From positions 95,086-159,085 of the forward strand of contig CAJWLM010000005.1 of NCBI GenBank assembly GCA_913043025.1: a stretch of DNA of 64,000 nt, in the 5' to 3' direction. The DNA is from an uncultured Rhodospirillaceae bacterium (lineage in GTDB: Bacteria > Pseudomonadota > Alphaproteobacteria > UBA8366). Positions within the stretch are counted from its first letter, which is position 1; the number at the start of each line of letters is the position of its first letter. Both the position numbers and the translations under genes were made by a program. The notes below the pieces were generated by a model, which was not told the origin of the DNA, did not search any database, and saw nothing but the letters and a program-made list of their open reading frames with translations. Below are positions 44,980-54,323 of the stretch, piece after piece.

Positions 44980-46553
44980 ATGAAACGCCGGTTTCTCGCG
45001 CATTAATTTCTGTCTCTGACAAGACAGGATTAATTGATTTTGCGCGCTTTTTAGAAAATGCTGGTGTTGAGGTCCTCTCGACTGGCGGATCAGCTGGAAT
45101 CATGACTGAGGCTGGCATAAAGGTTACAGAAGTAGCCGAGCATACGGGTTTCCCAGAAATTCTTGATGGACGTGTTAAGACATTACACCCAAAGATCCAC
45201 GGCGGTATTCTAGGGCGCCGCGACCTTGATGACCACGTGTTTCAGATGCACAAGCATGACATCACACCAATAGATTTGGTAGTGGTGAACCTTTACCCCT
45301 TTGAGGAGACAGTCTCCAAAGGCTCACCATTCGAAGAATGCATAGAAAATATTGATATTGGTGGTCCAACATTAATACGGGCCGCTGCCAAGAACCACGC
45401 CTCAGTGACTGTAGTTACCGACCCTTGCCAGTATAATAAAGTTCAAGAGATTTTGGGTGCTCACCAAGGAGCAACTACGCTAGAACTACGCCGCGAGCTA
45501 GCTGCAGAGGCCTACGCGCATACTGCTTCCTATGACAGCATGATTGCGGGCTGGTTTTCAAATACTCAAGGTGAATCATTCCCTAAACGGCTTTTCAGCA
45601 TAGGGAAGCTTCAGCAGAAACTGCGTTATGGGGAAAACCCCCATCAGGAGGCAGCCCTATACACGGGCGGAGTGTCGAGGCCTGGCGTAGCCACAGCGCG
45701 GCAAATTCAGGGTAAAGAACTGAGCTACAATAACCTCAATGATACAAATGCCGCATTTGAATTAGTTTCAGAGTTTGTTCAGCCTGCCTGCGCAATAATT
45801 AAACATGCAAACCCATGCGGCGTTGCTGTTGGCCAAAATTTAAGTGAAGCATATTCAAAAGCTTTAGCATGTGATCCAGTCAGCGCTTTTGGTGGAATTG
45901 TAGCACTCAACAATATCATTACAGAACCTACTGCCAACCAGATCGCAAAACTTTTTGCTGAAGTCGTAATAGCGCCAGAAGCAGATGCCAAAGCAATGAA
46001 AATTCTATCAAATAAAAAGAAATTGCGAGTCCTGCTAACAGGAAGTATGGCTGATCCCACGGCCCCCGGGCAGGAGTTAAAAAGCATCTCAGGTGGTTAT
46101 CTTGCAATGTCGCGCGACAACGGCCGTGTTAACAAGTCTGAATTGAAGGTCGCAACCCAAAACCAGCCAACTTCCCAACAATTAGAAGACCTTCAATTCG
46201 CCTTCATAGTATGTAAGCATGTCAAATCAAACGCGATCATTTATGCTAAAAATGGCGCAACTGTAGGCATTGGTGCGGGCCAGATGAGCCGGGTCGATTC
46301 ATCCCGCATTGCAGCTCTCAAGTCAAAAGAGGCTACAGAAAAGGCCCAGGAAGAAAAACCGCGCACACAAGGTTCTGTTGTAGCATCGGACGCTTTCTTT
46401 CCCTTTGCAGATGGTCTGATTGCAGCAATCAACGCGGGTGCAACCGCAGTGATACAGCCAGGCGGCTCAATACGTGACCAAGAAGTTATCGATGCAGCGG
46501 ACGAAGCAGGTATTACAATGGTATTTACTGGGATACGACATTTCAGGCATTAA
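44976..46553 (+). CDS. purH: AICAR transformylase / IMP cyclohydrolase
   Basis: 525 residues, the full bifunctional length. The N-terminal IMP cyclohydrolase (about 1-200) has [35 protein letters not shown] and [14 protein letters not shown]. The C-terminal transformylase has [13 protein letters not shown], the KHANPCGVA block with catalytic Lys-His, and [15 protein letters not shown]. It carries out the last two steps of IMP synthesis in the cytosol. The ATG overlaps the CapD-like stop by 4 bases, so this essential gene is coupled to a polysaccharide operon. Convergent overlap of 11 bases with the UMF1 gene. Confidence 0.97.
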   Translation: MNETPVSRALISVSDKTGLIDFARFLENAGVEVLSTGGSAGIMTEAGIKVTEVAEHTGFPEILDGRVKTLHPKIHGGILGRRDLDDHVFQMHKHDITPIDLVVVNLYPFEETVSKGSPFEECIENIDIGGPTLIRAAAKNHASVTVVTDPCQYNKVQEILGAHQGATTLELRRELAAEAYAHTASYDSMIAGWFSNTQGESFPKRLFSIGKLQQKLRYGENPHQEAALYTGGVSRPGVATARQIQGKELSYNNLNDTNAAFELVSEFVQPACAIIKHANPCGVAVGQNLSEAYSKALACDPVSAFGGIVALNNIITEPTANQIAKLFAEVVIAPEADAKAMKILSNKKKLRVLLTGSMADPTAPGQELKSISGGYLAMSRDNGRVNKSELKVATQNQPTSQQLEDLQFAFIVCKHVKSNAIIYAKNGATVGIGAGQMSRVDSSRIAALKSKEATEKAQEEKPRTQGSVVASDAFFPFADGLIAAINAGATAVIQPGGSIRDQEVIDAADEAGITMVFTGIRHFRH

Positions 46554-47808
46554 TAGCTTTCGGTCGCACAAAGCCTAAGATCAAGCCCCCCAAAGCCCAC
46601 GCCATTAAAATGGTCACAAGCCCCGCACGTTGGCTGTCAAATGCGTCTGTGGACGCAGCGTAGAAAAAGGGTCCTAAGAAAGCTGCCGATTTGCCACTTA
46701 AAGCGTAGAATCCAAACATTTCTGCTTCGTTGTCTTTCGCTGACAGCTTGGCAACGAGCGACCTGCTAGCTGCCTGCACCGGTCCCACAAATATTCCGAG
46801 CCCGATAGAAAGAGCGATAAAAGTTGCCCTACTTTCCATAAATAAAATAGCGATACCGAATATGACTAATCCGGCAAGACCGATCAGCACTGTTTGCTGA
46901 GGTCCGATATAATCATCGACCCATGCGAAAATAAAAGCTCCGATCCCAGCTGAAAAATTAAGTGCGATCGCAAATAGCATTATTTGATCAATGGTCATGC
47001 CATGTACATCAGCAGCGTACAAACCTCCGATCGTAAATAACGTGGCTAATCCATCGCGATAGATTGCACTTGCCACAAGGAACAAAACCATTGGGCGATT
47101 TGATTTCATTCTGCGAGCAGCACTGCTTAATTGCCGTAAACCAACGTAAATCGCTTGTGCTAAGCCAGCACCAAAGTTTTTATTAGCGGGCATATAAATA
47201 AAAAATGGAACCGCAAACAAACCAACCCATACTGCAACCAACAAGCCAATTGCCCGAATATTTTCAGCGTTCTGTTTGGAAAACCCGAACCATGGCAAAT
47301 CCGGTTTTATTAACGTAGCTAAAGCAACAAAAAGACAGGCAAGCCCGCCAAAATACCCTAATGACCAACCCCACCCTGAAACCCTTCCTAGCTGGGCTCT
47401 GGGGGCTACTAGATGCAAGGTGGAATTATAGAAAATCGTTCCAAATTCGAACCCTACCGTAGCAACAGCAACCAATATCAACGAGAACACAACAAATCGT
47501 TCGTGGGGTTCAGCAAAGAATAATAAGGCTGATGCAAAAACAATCGTAGCGGTCGCTAAACCCACCCATCTTTTGTGGTGACCTCCATGATCAGCAATAG
47601 CACCCGCAAATGGCGCAAATAAAGCAACGAACAGACCTGCACCTGCAATAGTGTAGCCCCACACGACACTCCCGCCAGTAGGATCACCATAAATTTCATG
47701 TGCAAAATAAACACTAAAAACAAATGTCCCAATAACTGTGCTGTATGCAGAGTTTGCCCAGTCATAAAGACACCAAGCAAAAATGAGTTTACGATTCACC
47801 ATACTCAT
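46543..47808 (-). CDS. UMF1/Atg22-like MFS transporter
   Basis: 421 residues, about 12 membrane segments. The family signature [20 protein letters not shown] at the N terminus, [13 protein letters not shown] after the second segment, and [19 protein letters not shown] late in the protein define the UMF1 (vacuole effluxer Atg22-like) branch of MFS. Substrate unknown in bacteria; the yeast homologue exports amino acids from the vacuole. It ends 11 bases inside purH on the opposite strand. Confidence 0.88.
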   Translation of the reverse strand: MSMVNRKLIFAWCLYDWANSAYSTVIGTFVFSVYFAHEIYGDPTGGSVVWGYTIAGAGLFVALFAPFAGAIADHGGHHKRWVGLATATIVFASALLFFAEPHERFVVFSLILVAVATVGFEFGTIFYNSTLHLVAPRAQLGRVSGWGWSLGYFGGLACLFVALATLIKPDLPWFGFSKQNAENIRAIGLLVAVWVGLFAVPFFIYMPANKNFGAGLAQAIYVGLRQLSSAARRMKSNRPMVLFLVASAIYRDGLATLFTIGGLYAADVHGMTIDQIMLFAIALNFSAGIGAFIFAWVDDYIGPQQTVLIGLAGLVIFGIAILFMESRATFIALSIGLGIFVGPVQAASRSLVAKLSAKDNEAEMFGFYALSGKSAAFLGPFFYAASTDAFDSQRAGLVTILMAWALGGLILGFVRPKAINA

Positions 47809-47901
47809 TCAGATTCTTGATCTTATGGCTTTAAATGCTGTAATTACGTATTTCTTATAGTCTCGGAAAAATACGAGCATCACTTGTTCAAAAGCATTGG
47901 C

Positions 47902-48585
47902 CTACGCGGCAATATCACGCAAATTTGCGGCCACCTTCAACTTGGCATCTGTGTGAAACTGCACTTCTTCAGCACTTATACCGGGCGCCGTTTCTTCAAG
48001 AAGATATCCATCGTCTGTCACTGATATTACAGCCATATCAGTAAATACACGAGTAACGCAGGAGAGGGCAGTCGCTGGATACGTTAACTTTTCTGTCAAT
48101 TTTGGCTCCCCATTTTTATTAACGTGAGTCATCATTGCGAAAACTTCCTTCGCTCCAGTAGCAATATCCATGGCGCCCCCAATGTTACCAGTTGGATCCC
48201 CCGGCAAGCGCCAGTTTGCGAGGTCGCCATTTGCTGCAACCTGAAAAGCGCCGAGTATTGCACAGTCAAGTCTTCCACCGCGGGCCAAAGAGAAAGAATC
48301 CGCATGGTGCACTAACGCGGCACCAGGAATAAGTGTGCAAAAATTCTTTCCTGCGTCGCGAAGGTCATCGTCCTGGCTTTCGGCTGGTGGAGGAGGACCC
48401 ATGCCAATAATTCCGTTTTCACTATGAAATACAATGTCTTGTTCGGCTTTCACATATTTCGTCGTGAGTGTGGGCATACCAATCCCGAGGTTCACAACCC
48501 AGTCCGGTTGCAGGTCAACTGCCAATCGCTTTGCAATAGAATCTCTGCTCAAGAGACGGTCTATTGGTAGGGGAATATTTTTCAT
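47902..48585 (-). CDS. Succinyl-CoA:3-oxoacid CoA-transferase subunit B
   Basis: 227 residues. The catalytic glutamate E56 lies in FHSENGIIGMGP, and the WVVNLGIGMPTL and FCTLIPGAALVHH blocks are typical of the SCOT/AtoA B subunit, as is the GNIGGAMDIATGAKEVF stretch. With subunit A it moves CoA between succinyl-CoA and acetoacetate (or another 3-oxoacid). Its ATG overlaps the end of the A-subunit gene by 4 bases. This is the second acetoacetate-activating activity in the window besides the synthetase at 6799-8751. Confidence 0.92.
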   Translation of the reverse strand: MKNIPLPIDRLLSRDSIAKRLAVDLQPDWVVNLGIGMPTLTTKYVKAEQDIVFHSENGIIGMGPPPPAESQDDDLRDAGKNFCTLIPGAALVHHADSFSLARGGRLDCAILGAFQVAANGDLANWRLPGDPTGNIGGAMDIATGAKEVFAMMTHVNKNGEPKLTEKLTYPATALSCVTRVFTDMAVISVTDDGYLLEETAPGISAEEVQFHTDAKLKVAANLRDIAA

Positions 48586-49259
48586 TCGTCATATTCTCCT
48601 TTGTCAATCACATAGGTATCTACATAAACGCCAGGGGTGTGAACGCTTTCTGGATCGATTTCGCCCAACGGCACTTCAGCGCTCACTTGTGCTATTGTGT
48701 ACTCTGCTGCCATAGCCATCACTGGGTTAAAATTGCGCGCAGCCAACCGATAAGTGAGGTTCCCCCTAAGGTCAACATTATGTGCTTTTATTAATGCTAT
48801 ATCAGCACGAAGTGCCTTTTCTAACACGTAAGTTTTTCCATCTACATCTATGTGGGGTTTGCCTTCAGCTATTTCAGTTCCAAGCCCCGTTGGGGTTAAA
48901 AATCCACCCAATCCAGAACCTCCCGCACGCATTCTTTCAGCAAGTGTTCCCTGTGGGACAAGCTCTAGTTCAATCTTCCCCGAATGGTATAAATCATTAA
49001 AAATCACCGACCCGCGAGAGTACGGGAATGTGCAGATTACCTTTTTAACCGCTCCGCTTTGGAGTAAAGTAGCAATAGTATTGTGACCCGCACCCGCATT
49101 GTTAGAAACAATGGTCAGACCCGAAAGCTTTTTATCAGTCAGACCCTTTATCAAAGCAATGGGCACCCCCCCCGTACCAAAACCTCCGAAGAATACGGTG
49201 TCCCCATCCTGCACAGCCTCTAATGCAGCGGGTATACTGTCTCTTTTTTTGTTCTTCAT
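48582..49259 (-). CDS. Succinyl-CoA:3-oxoacid CoA-transferase subunit A
   Basis: 225 residues. The oxyanion/CoA loop FFGGFGTGGVPIALI, SNNAGAG, the GTLAERMRAGGSGLGGFLTP block and GKTYVLEKALRADIALI define the SCOT/AtoD A subunit. It pairs with the B subunit encoded directly after it (4-base overlap). Upstream on this strand lies tRNA-Gly, about 107 bases away. Substrate specificity among acetoacetate, 3-oxoadipate and acyl analogues is inferred; the B-subunit pattern favours acetoacetate. Confidence 0.92.
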   Translation of the reverse strand: MKNKKRDSIPAALEAVQDGDTVFFGGFGTGGVPIALIKGLTDKKLSGLTIVSNNAGAGHNTIATLLQSGAVKKVICTFPYSRGSVIFNDLYHSGKIELELVPQGTLAERMRAGGSGLGGFLTPTGLGTEIAEGKPHIDVDGKTYVLEKALRADIALIKAHNVDLRGNLTYRLAARNFNPVMAMAAEYTIAQVSAEVPLGEIDPESVHTPGVYVDTYVIDKGEYDE

Positions 49260-49365
49260 ACCCGCATGTTCTTTTTACTTCATAAATGAGTGTTGTATGC
49301 TGCTGACAATGACCTGCAAAAATCAAACCCTATCTCTACGAGCGCGAAAACCCTTTCTCAAGTAT

Positions 49366-49440
49366 TGGAGCGGGCGATGAGATTCGAACTCACGACTTCA
49401 ACCTTGGCAAGGTTGCGCTCTACCCCTGAGCTACGCCCGC
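49366..49440 (-). tRNA. tRNA-Gly (anticodon GCC)
   Basis: 75-base cloverleaf read from 49440 to 49366. The acceptor stem GCGGGCG pairs with CGCCCGC, with discriminator T and an encoded CCA. The D arm is GCTC-AGGGGTA-GAGC, the anticodon arm has loop CTTGCCAAG with anticodon GCC, and the T arm is GTGAG-TTCGAAT-CTCAT with one mismatch or wobble. It decodes GGC and GGU. Confidence 0.96.
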
Positions 49441-49524
49441 GATCATACCAACAGATAATACGTGAGGTGACACGGTTTGCAAGACCTAGCTCGCAGAAAT
49501 CAACAAACTGCAATGGTGAAGCTT

Positions 49525-50064
49525 ATGGTTAATACGAATTTTTGCACTCCAGCTGAGTTGTTCCGCTGTTTCGAAAAACTTCAGATCAACTTCAGAAGCT
49601 TTACACACCCAGCAGTTTATACCGTGGAACAATCTAAAAAGGAGACGGGTTTGCTGCCGGGCGCACACACAAAAAATCTCTTCCTAAAAGACAAAAAGAA
49701 AAATCTATGGCTTGTTTCGGCACTTGAAAATCAAATTATAGAACTCAAACCTCTTCGTCGATTTTTAGGTGCAAGTGGCAGCCTTTCTTTTGGCGACACA
49801 ACAATGCTGAAAGAAACCTTGGGTGTTGAACCAGGATCAGTTACTCCTTTCGCCATAATGAATGACAAAAGGAAAAACGTAAAAGTAGTGCTCGATCAAA
49901 ACTTTTTACACTATTGTGAGATTAATGCTCATCCGCTTCGAAACAATATGACCGTCTCTATCGCCGTGAAAGATTTACTCCGATTCTTAGAAGCTTATCA
50001 TCATCCACCGAAAATCGTTGATTTCGCGCAATTGACTTGTATGGATAGCCGTCCTAACTGTTGA
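49525..50064 (+). CDS. YbaK/ProX-type aminoacyl-tRNA deacylase
   Basis: About 179 residues from ATG 49525, which has GGTGAA just upstream; ATG 49513 and TTG 49477 are alternatives. It belongs to the prolyl-tRNA synthetase-associated (YbaK/INS) domain, and clears mischarged Ala- or Cys-tRNA in trans. Key parts are the THPAVYTVEQSKK strand, LLPGAHTKNLFLKDKKKN with the conserved lysine, and GVEPGSVTPFAIMND. Residues are consistent with the ProX subgroup common in alphaproteobacteria. It follows the convergent tRNA-Gly. Confidence 0.88.
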   Translation: MVNTNFCTPAELFRCFEKLQINFRSFTHPAVYTVEQSKKETGLLPGAHTKNLFLKDKKKNLWLVSALENQIIELKPLRRFLGASGSLSFGDTTMLKETLGVEPGSVTPFAIMNDKRKNVKVVLDQNFLHYCEINAHPLRNNMTVSIAVKDLLRFLEAYHHPPKIVDFAQLTCMDSRPNC

Positions 50065-50137
50065 GTCGTCTGTTTTGTAAACGTGAGTGCTCTGATAAAC
50101 TTTTTTGGTTAGCTCAAAACAAAGGATGGTAGTGCAC

Positions 50138-51076
50138 ATGAAGGACGTTACACCCGGGGATCAGCCCTCAATCGGTAATCTTACCGGGGATCCAACTGTT
50201 ATTAAGGAAAGTTCTTCTGCTGAGTTTGCGGAAGACGTTATGGCAGCGAGTAGGGACACGCCGGTAATAGTGGATTTTTGGGCTGAATGGTGTGGTCCCT
50301 GTAAGCAGTTGGGTCCAATCATTGAAAAGATCGTTCTAGAGAAAGGCGGAAGTGTAAAACTCGTTAAAATTGATATTGAAAAGTATCCGGAGATAGCACA
50401 ACAGATGCAAGTGCAGTCGATACCGGCGGTCTTTGCATTTGTGAACGGACAGCCTGTTGATGGTTTCGTAGGTGCGCAGCCTGAGAGCCAAATACGGAGT
50501 TTCATCGATCGGGCAATTCAACGTACCGGCGGTACCGCCGAGCCATCACCATTGGAACAAGCGCTGGGCCATGCAGCAGAACTTTTCGCGGGAGGCGACA
50601 CTCAAAACGCAGGCGCGCTTTACGACCAGATTCTTCAACAACAACCAGATAATACAGCAGCGGTAGCAGGCCTCGCAAAATGTTTATTAGCCGAAGGAAA
50701 TGTTGATGCTGTAAAAAAATTGATGGCTGATGTGCCGGAGGACAAACTAGGGGATGCTGATATAAGTTCAGTACGCGCTAGTTTGGAGCTCGCAGGGGCC
50801 GGCGCTGTGGCGGCCAATCAGTCAGAAAACTTAGAAAAAGAAATTACTGAAGATCCAGGTAACCACCAAGCACGATTCGATCTAGCTTTAGCTCTTTTCG
50901 CGCAGGGAGACAAAGAGAACGCCATAAATCACTTACTATATATTATCAAAAGAGACAGAGGCTGGAATGAGAATTCAGCCAGGGAACAGCTTTTAAAGAT
51001 GTTTGATGCTTTGGGTAATGATGATCCAGCGACGCTGAATGGTCGCCAACAACTCTCTTTAATACTTTTCTCATGA
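50138..51076 (+). CDS. YbbN/CnoX-type thioredoxin-TPR protein
   Basis: About 312 residues from ATG 50138; earlier candidates are ATG 50126 and TTG 50105. A thioredoxin domain (about 20-130) with active site W51-C52-G-P-C55, followed by a helical TPR-like C-terminal half (about 140-300, PLEQALGHAAELFAGGD onward). Unlike E. coli YbbN, both redox cysteines are kept, so it should be an active oxidoreductase as well as a holdase/chaperone partner of GroEL. Its stop overlaps the start of the LON-domain gene (ATGA). Confidence 0.9.
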   Translation: MKDVTPGDQPSIGNLTGDPTVIKESSSAEFAEDVMAASRDTPVIVDFWAEWCGPCKQLGPIIEKIVLEKGGSVKLVKIDIEKYPEIAQQMQVQSIPAVFAFVNGQPVDGFVGAQPESQIRSFIDRAIQRTGGTAEPSPLEQALGHAAELFAGGDTQNAGALYDQILQQQPDNTAAVAGLAKCLLAEGNVDAVKKLMADVPEDKLGDADISSVRASLELAGAGAVAANQSENLEKEITEDPGNHQARFDLALALFAQGDKENAINHLLYIIKRDRGWNENSAREQLLKMFDALGNDDPATLNGRQQLSLILFS

Positions 51077-51729
51077 GTGTTTTTGACCCCGGGTTTGAAG
51101 ATCTCGGCGACATAATGCCTATTTTTCCGTTACCTGGCGTATTACTTTTACCAGGTGGCTTCTTGCCTCTCAATATTTTCGAACCACGTTATTTGAACAT
51201 GACATCAGATGCTTTGGGCGGAGACCGGATGATAGGTATGATCCAACCCCGCCCCTGTGATGATATTGTCGGTGATCAACCAGTTTATAATACTGGTTGC
51301 GCCGGTCGCATTGTGAGCTTTGAGGAAACTGAAGACGGACGATACCTTATAACCTTAAAGGGAATTGCGCGATTCAACATAAATCGGGAATTAGCCCCAA
51401 AAAATGGCTGTCGCCTAATAGAGCCCGATTGGAGCCCTTATTCCCACGATCTAAATGATAACAATAATGATATACCTGACAGAGACGTGTTTTTAAAATC
51501 ATTGAAAAAGTATTTTGCTATTAATAAAATTGATGCAAATTGGGATGCCATTGAGGAAGCACCTTGTGAACGACTCATAACTTCAGTAGCGATGATTTGC
51601 CCTTTTGAGCCACCTGAAAAACAAGCTTTACTAGAAGCAGTAACTGTTCCCGAGAGAATAAAGGTATTAACCACGTTGGTAAGCATGGCCGTTATGAGCT
51701 TAGGCGGCGAGAATTTTGACAGGCAATGA
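51073..51729 (+). CDS. Stand-alone LON substrate-binding-domain protein
   Basis: 218 residues of the Lon N-terminal domain (PF02190 type) without ATPase or protease: MPIFPLPGVLLLPGGFLPLN, IFEPRYLNM, GDRMIGMIQPR, YNTGCAGRIVSFEETEDGRY and LKGIARFNI. The C-terminal helical part (about 135-215) resembles the second subdomain of Lon N. Function of these isolated domains is not established. Coupled to ybbN by a 4-base overlap, a linkage seen in many alphaproteobacteria, which suggests a protein-quality role. Confidence 0.88.
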   Translation: MSVFDPGFEDLGDIMPIFPLPGVLLLPGGFLPLNIFEPRYLNMTSDALGGDRMIGMIQPRPCDDIVGDQPVYNTGCAGRIVSFEETEDGRYLITLKGIARFNINRELAPKNGCRLIEPDWSPYSHDLNDNNNDIPDRDVFLKSLKKYFAINKIDANWDAIEEAPCERLITSVAMICPFEPPEKQALLEAVTVPERIKVLTTLVSMAVMSLGGENFDRQ

Positions 51730-51817
51730 GCTTTTTTGGATAGCAACATGCGGATTGGGCAACAATTAATTTACTAATTGATAACTTCTGGGATTATTTC
51801 ATATTTGGAGTATCACG

Positions 51818-52006
51818 ATGGCAGACGAACACACACCTTCCGTAGACCCAAAATTACTAGAAATATTAGTTTGTCCCGTCACTAAATGTTCATTACGTTA
51901 TGATCACGAAGCACAAGAATTGATAAGCGAACAAGGCAAGTTAGCCTATCCAATACGAGACGGAATACCTATTATGTTGCCTGACGAAGCACGGTCTCTT
52001 GATTAA
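51818..52006 (+). CDS. Trm112/UPF0434 family protein
   Basis: 62 residues. Trm112-like zinc-ribbon-type fold: [37 protein letters not shown]. Only the first CP.T.C pair is kept, as usual for the bacterial UPF0434 group. Eukaryotic Trm112 activates several methyltransferases; a similar partner role in bacteria is possible but not shown here. It sits between the LON-domain and DUF971 genes. Confidence 0.9.
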   Translation: MADEHTPSVDPKLLEILVCPVTKCSLRYDHEAQELISEQGKLAYPIRDGIPIMLPDEARSLD

Positions 52007-52038
52007 CACCCTCTTTTGAACCCGCATCGAATCCTTTA

Positions 52039-52407
52039 ATGCAGTCTAACAGCAAACATTGGCCCGTTGAAATTCGTCTCAACAAAAGTAAGCGGCAAAT
52101 TGACATTGAATTCGAGGATGGCAATATATTTAGTCTTTCTGCTGAGTTGCTTCGGGTTGAAAGTCCGTCAGCGGAGGTGCGTGGCCATAGCCCCGGTGAA
52201 AAAAAAATTGTGGCAGGCCGAAAACACGTGGCAGTGATGAATGTCGAAAAAGTAGGTCGTTATGCGATACGGATTCATTTTGACGATCTTCACAACACAG
52301 GAATTTATACTTGGGAAAACCTTTATCGGTTAGGTCGTGACCAAGATACCATTTGGCAGGATTATTTGCAGTCACTTAAAGAAAACGGTCTTAGCCGATC
52401 ACCATAG
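52039..52407 (+). CDS. DUF971 family protein
   Basis: 122 residues matching the DUF971 (gamma-butyrobetaine hydroxylase-like N-terminal) domain: WPVEIRLNKSKRQIDIEFED, LSAELLRVESPSAEVRGH, and the end DDLHNTGIYTWENLYRLG. The family is linked to Fe-S and quinone-related genes by neighbourhood, and often lies near Mrp/ApbC or Trm112. It has no enzymatic motif. Convergent with ubiH; 34 bases separate the two. Confidence 0.85.
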   Translation: MQSNSKHWPVEIRLNKSKRQIDIEFEDGNIFSLSAELLRVESPSAEVRGHSPGEKKIVAGRKHVAVMNVEKVGRYAIRIHFDDLHNTGIYTWENLYRLGRDQDTIWQDYLQSLKENGLSRSP

Positions 52408-52441
52408 CTGTTTGAGACGCCTTAGAGCCAACATGCCGGTT

Positions 52442-53680
52442 TTAAAGCGCATCTCCGCGCACCAGCCGCGGTAACTTCCCAACTTGACCCATTGCGTGCC
52501 GCATGAGGAATTTTTTTACCAAAGGCAGTTTATCAACTAGAGCAAGCCCCATATCTCTAGAGAGACGCAGGGGGCCTATGTCATTTGAGAAAAGGCGGTT
52601 AAGGCTATCGGTCACGGCTATTAAAACAAAATTGTCGAAGCGCCGCCATCGTTCATAGCGAGCTAGAACATTGTTTGAACCAACATCGCCGCCAACACGA
52701 GCCGTGTCCACAATAAGTTCTGCCAATGCAGCAACATCACGAAGCCCTAAATTCAGTCCTTGCCCCGCTATGGGGTGGATTGCGTGCGCAGCGTCGCCCA
52801 CGAGTGCTAATCTTTGGCTAGTGTATCGCTCGGCATGCAACATGCCGAGTGGATACACATGACGTTGACTGACCAAATCAATCTTACCTAACCAGCCTCC
52901 GAACCGTTGGCTGAGTTCTTTCAAAAACCTATCTTCCGGGAGTGCCATATAATGATCTACAAGATCTATCCGCTCAGTCCAGACAACGTTGCAACGATGC
53001 TCGGTCATTGGAAGCATTGCGAAAGGTCCTCCGGGAAGAAATAATTCAACAGCAGTGCCAGCATGATCCCGCTCGTGACGAATATTGCAGACAATGGATT
53101 TTTGGTCGTACATTTTAGTACGTGTTTTAATCCCCGCTTCATTGCGGATCTGCGATCCGCGTCCATCAGCTGCAATGAGTAAAGAAGCACTTAATCGGAT
53201 CCCCGACTCGGTCTCAGCGATTACACCGAATGGTCCTCGCTGCACTGATACCACATTTGCAGACTGGACAAGCTTCAAGGTTTTGCAATCCGAAGCAACA
53301 GCTCTCAGTGCCTCTCGGATTGAGCGATTTTCAATAATATACCCGAATGGACTCTTTCCAACGTCCGAGTGGTCGTAGTGCAGGAACAAAGGAGAGATAC
53401 CGCGTAAGGGGTGCCCATCAGCAACCCTAATATCCCAGATGGGAGACGCGTTGGCCTCGAGATCTGGCCAAACCCCTATTCCCTTTAAAATGTTAACGGA
53501 GCCATTTGCAATCGCAGATGCTCTGCCATCATAGTTCTTTGCTGTGTCAGCCTCACGAGCCAAACGGTCTGCTAAAGTTACTTTAAGACCAGCCCTACTC
53601 AGAGTGATGCCAAGGGTGGCACCAACAATACCCCCACCAACAATAAGGATATCTGCTGAAATATCTGCAATATTGCTCAT
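52442..53680 (-). CDS. UbiH/UbiF/COQ6-family FAD monooxygenase
   Basis: 412 residues. FAD-binding GGGIVGATLGITLSRAG near the N terminus, ADGRGSQIRNEAGI, and the second FAD block LVGDAAHAIHPIAGQGLNLGLRD. The family hydroxylates the ubiquinone ring; which carbon (C5, C1 or C6) cannot be decided because alphaproteobacteria use enzymes of overlapping regiospecificity (UbiH, UbiF, UbiL, UbiM). Length is normal. It is divergent from the P-II gene across a 268-base AT-rich spacer. Confidence 0.9.
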   Translation of the reverse strand: MSNIADISADILIVGGGIVGATLGITLSRAGLKVTLADRLAREADTAKNYDGRASAIANGSVNILKGIGVWPDLEANASPIWDIRVADGHPLRGISPLFLHYDHSDVGKSPFGYIIENRSIREALRAVASDCKTLKLVQSANVVSVQRGPFGVIAETESGIRLSASLLIAADGRGSQIRNEAGIKTRTKMYDQKSIVCNIRHERDHAGTAVELFLPGGPFAMLPMTEHRCNVVWTERIDLVDHYMALPEDRFLKELSQRFGGWLGKIDLVSQRHVYPLGMLHAERYTSQRLALVGDAAHAIHPIAGQGLNLGLRDVAALAELIVDTARVGGDVGSNNVLARYERWRRFDNFVLIAVTDSLNRLFSNDIGPLRLSRDMGLALVDKLPLVKKFLMRHAMGQVGKLPRLVRGDAL

Positions 53681-53948
53681 ACTCTTAAGAATACTTTTTT
53701 ATTTCCGGCTGTCCAGGGTTACACCACCATTATTATGCCTAATTTTTAATCATTTTTATATATGATGATTAATTTTTGTTCTTTATAGCTTTGCGGTCCG
53801 TTTAGGGCAAAAGAAAAAATACCTTAACCATATGATGTTATTGATATTTTTTAAAATAAACAAACCGGCATGGTTTTTGATTTAACAAAGACAAACGTCA
53901 GTAAAGTGAGAGGATAAGTTTTTAACCCTAAACAGTTAGGTATCAATT

Positions 53949-54311
53949 ATGGCCAAAAGCATTACAAGCCACATGAAATTAGTGATGATAATCATAAAGC
54001 CGTTCAAATTGGATGAAGTGCGGGAAACATTGACCGGCTTAGGCGTTGAGGGAATGACCGTTAGCGAAGTCAAAGGCTTCGGAAGACAAAAGGGGCAAAC
54101 GGAAGTTTACCGGGGAGCTGAATACGCCGTCAACTTTCTACCAAAAGTTAAAATTGAAGTAGCGTGCGAAGAAAGTAAAGTTGAAGCAATCGTAGAGGCC
54201 GCACAGGCCGCTGCTAGCACAGGAAAGATTGGTGACGGAAAAATATTCGTTTCCGACCTCATCAAAACAGTACGTATCAGAACCGGCGATACTGACGCCG
54301 ACGCACTCTAA
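53949..54311 (+). CDS. P-II nitrogen regulatory protein (GlnB/GlnK)
   Basis: 120 residues. Trimeric sensor of 2-oxoglutarate and ATP/ADP. The T-loop sequence GFGRQKGQTEVYRGAEY holds the uridylylation tyrosine, Y59 here (Y51 if the protein starts at the internal ATG 53973, which matches the canonical length of 112). The B-loop and C-loop (TGKIGDGKIFV, IRTGDTDADAL) are normal. Twelve bases before amt in the same direction, so it is a GlnK-type partner that should gate the ammonium channel. The 268-base upstream spacer is AT-rich; no convincing sigma-54 or NtrC site was found. Confidence 0.95.
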   Translation: MAKSITSHMKLVMIIIKPFKLDEVRETLTGLGVEGMTVSEVKGFGRQKGQTEVYRGAEYAVNFLPKVKIEVACEESKVEAIVEAAQAAASTGKIGDGKIFVSDLIKTVRIRTGDTDADAL

Positions 54312-54323
54312 GGGAGACTAAAA

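Noticed and set aside
53865..53880. Sigma-54-like sequence CCGGCATGGTTTTTGA upstream of glnB
   Set aside because: It has GG-N10-GA rather than the required GG-N10-GC, and no NtrC-type palindrome was found nearby. Suggestive by context only.
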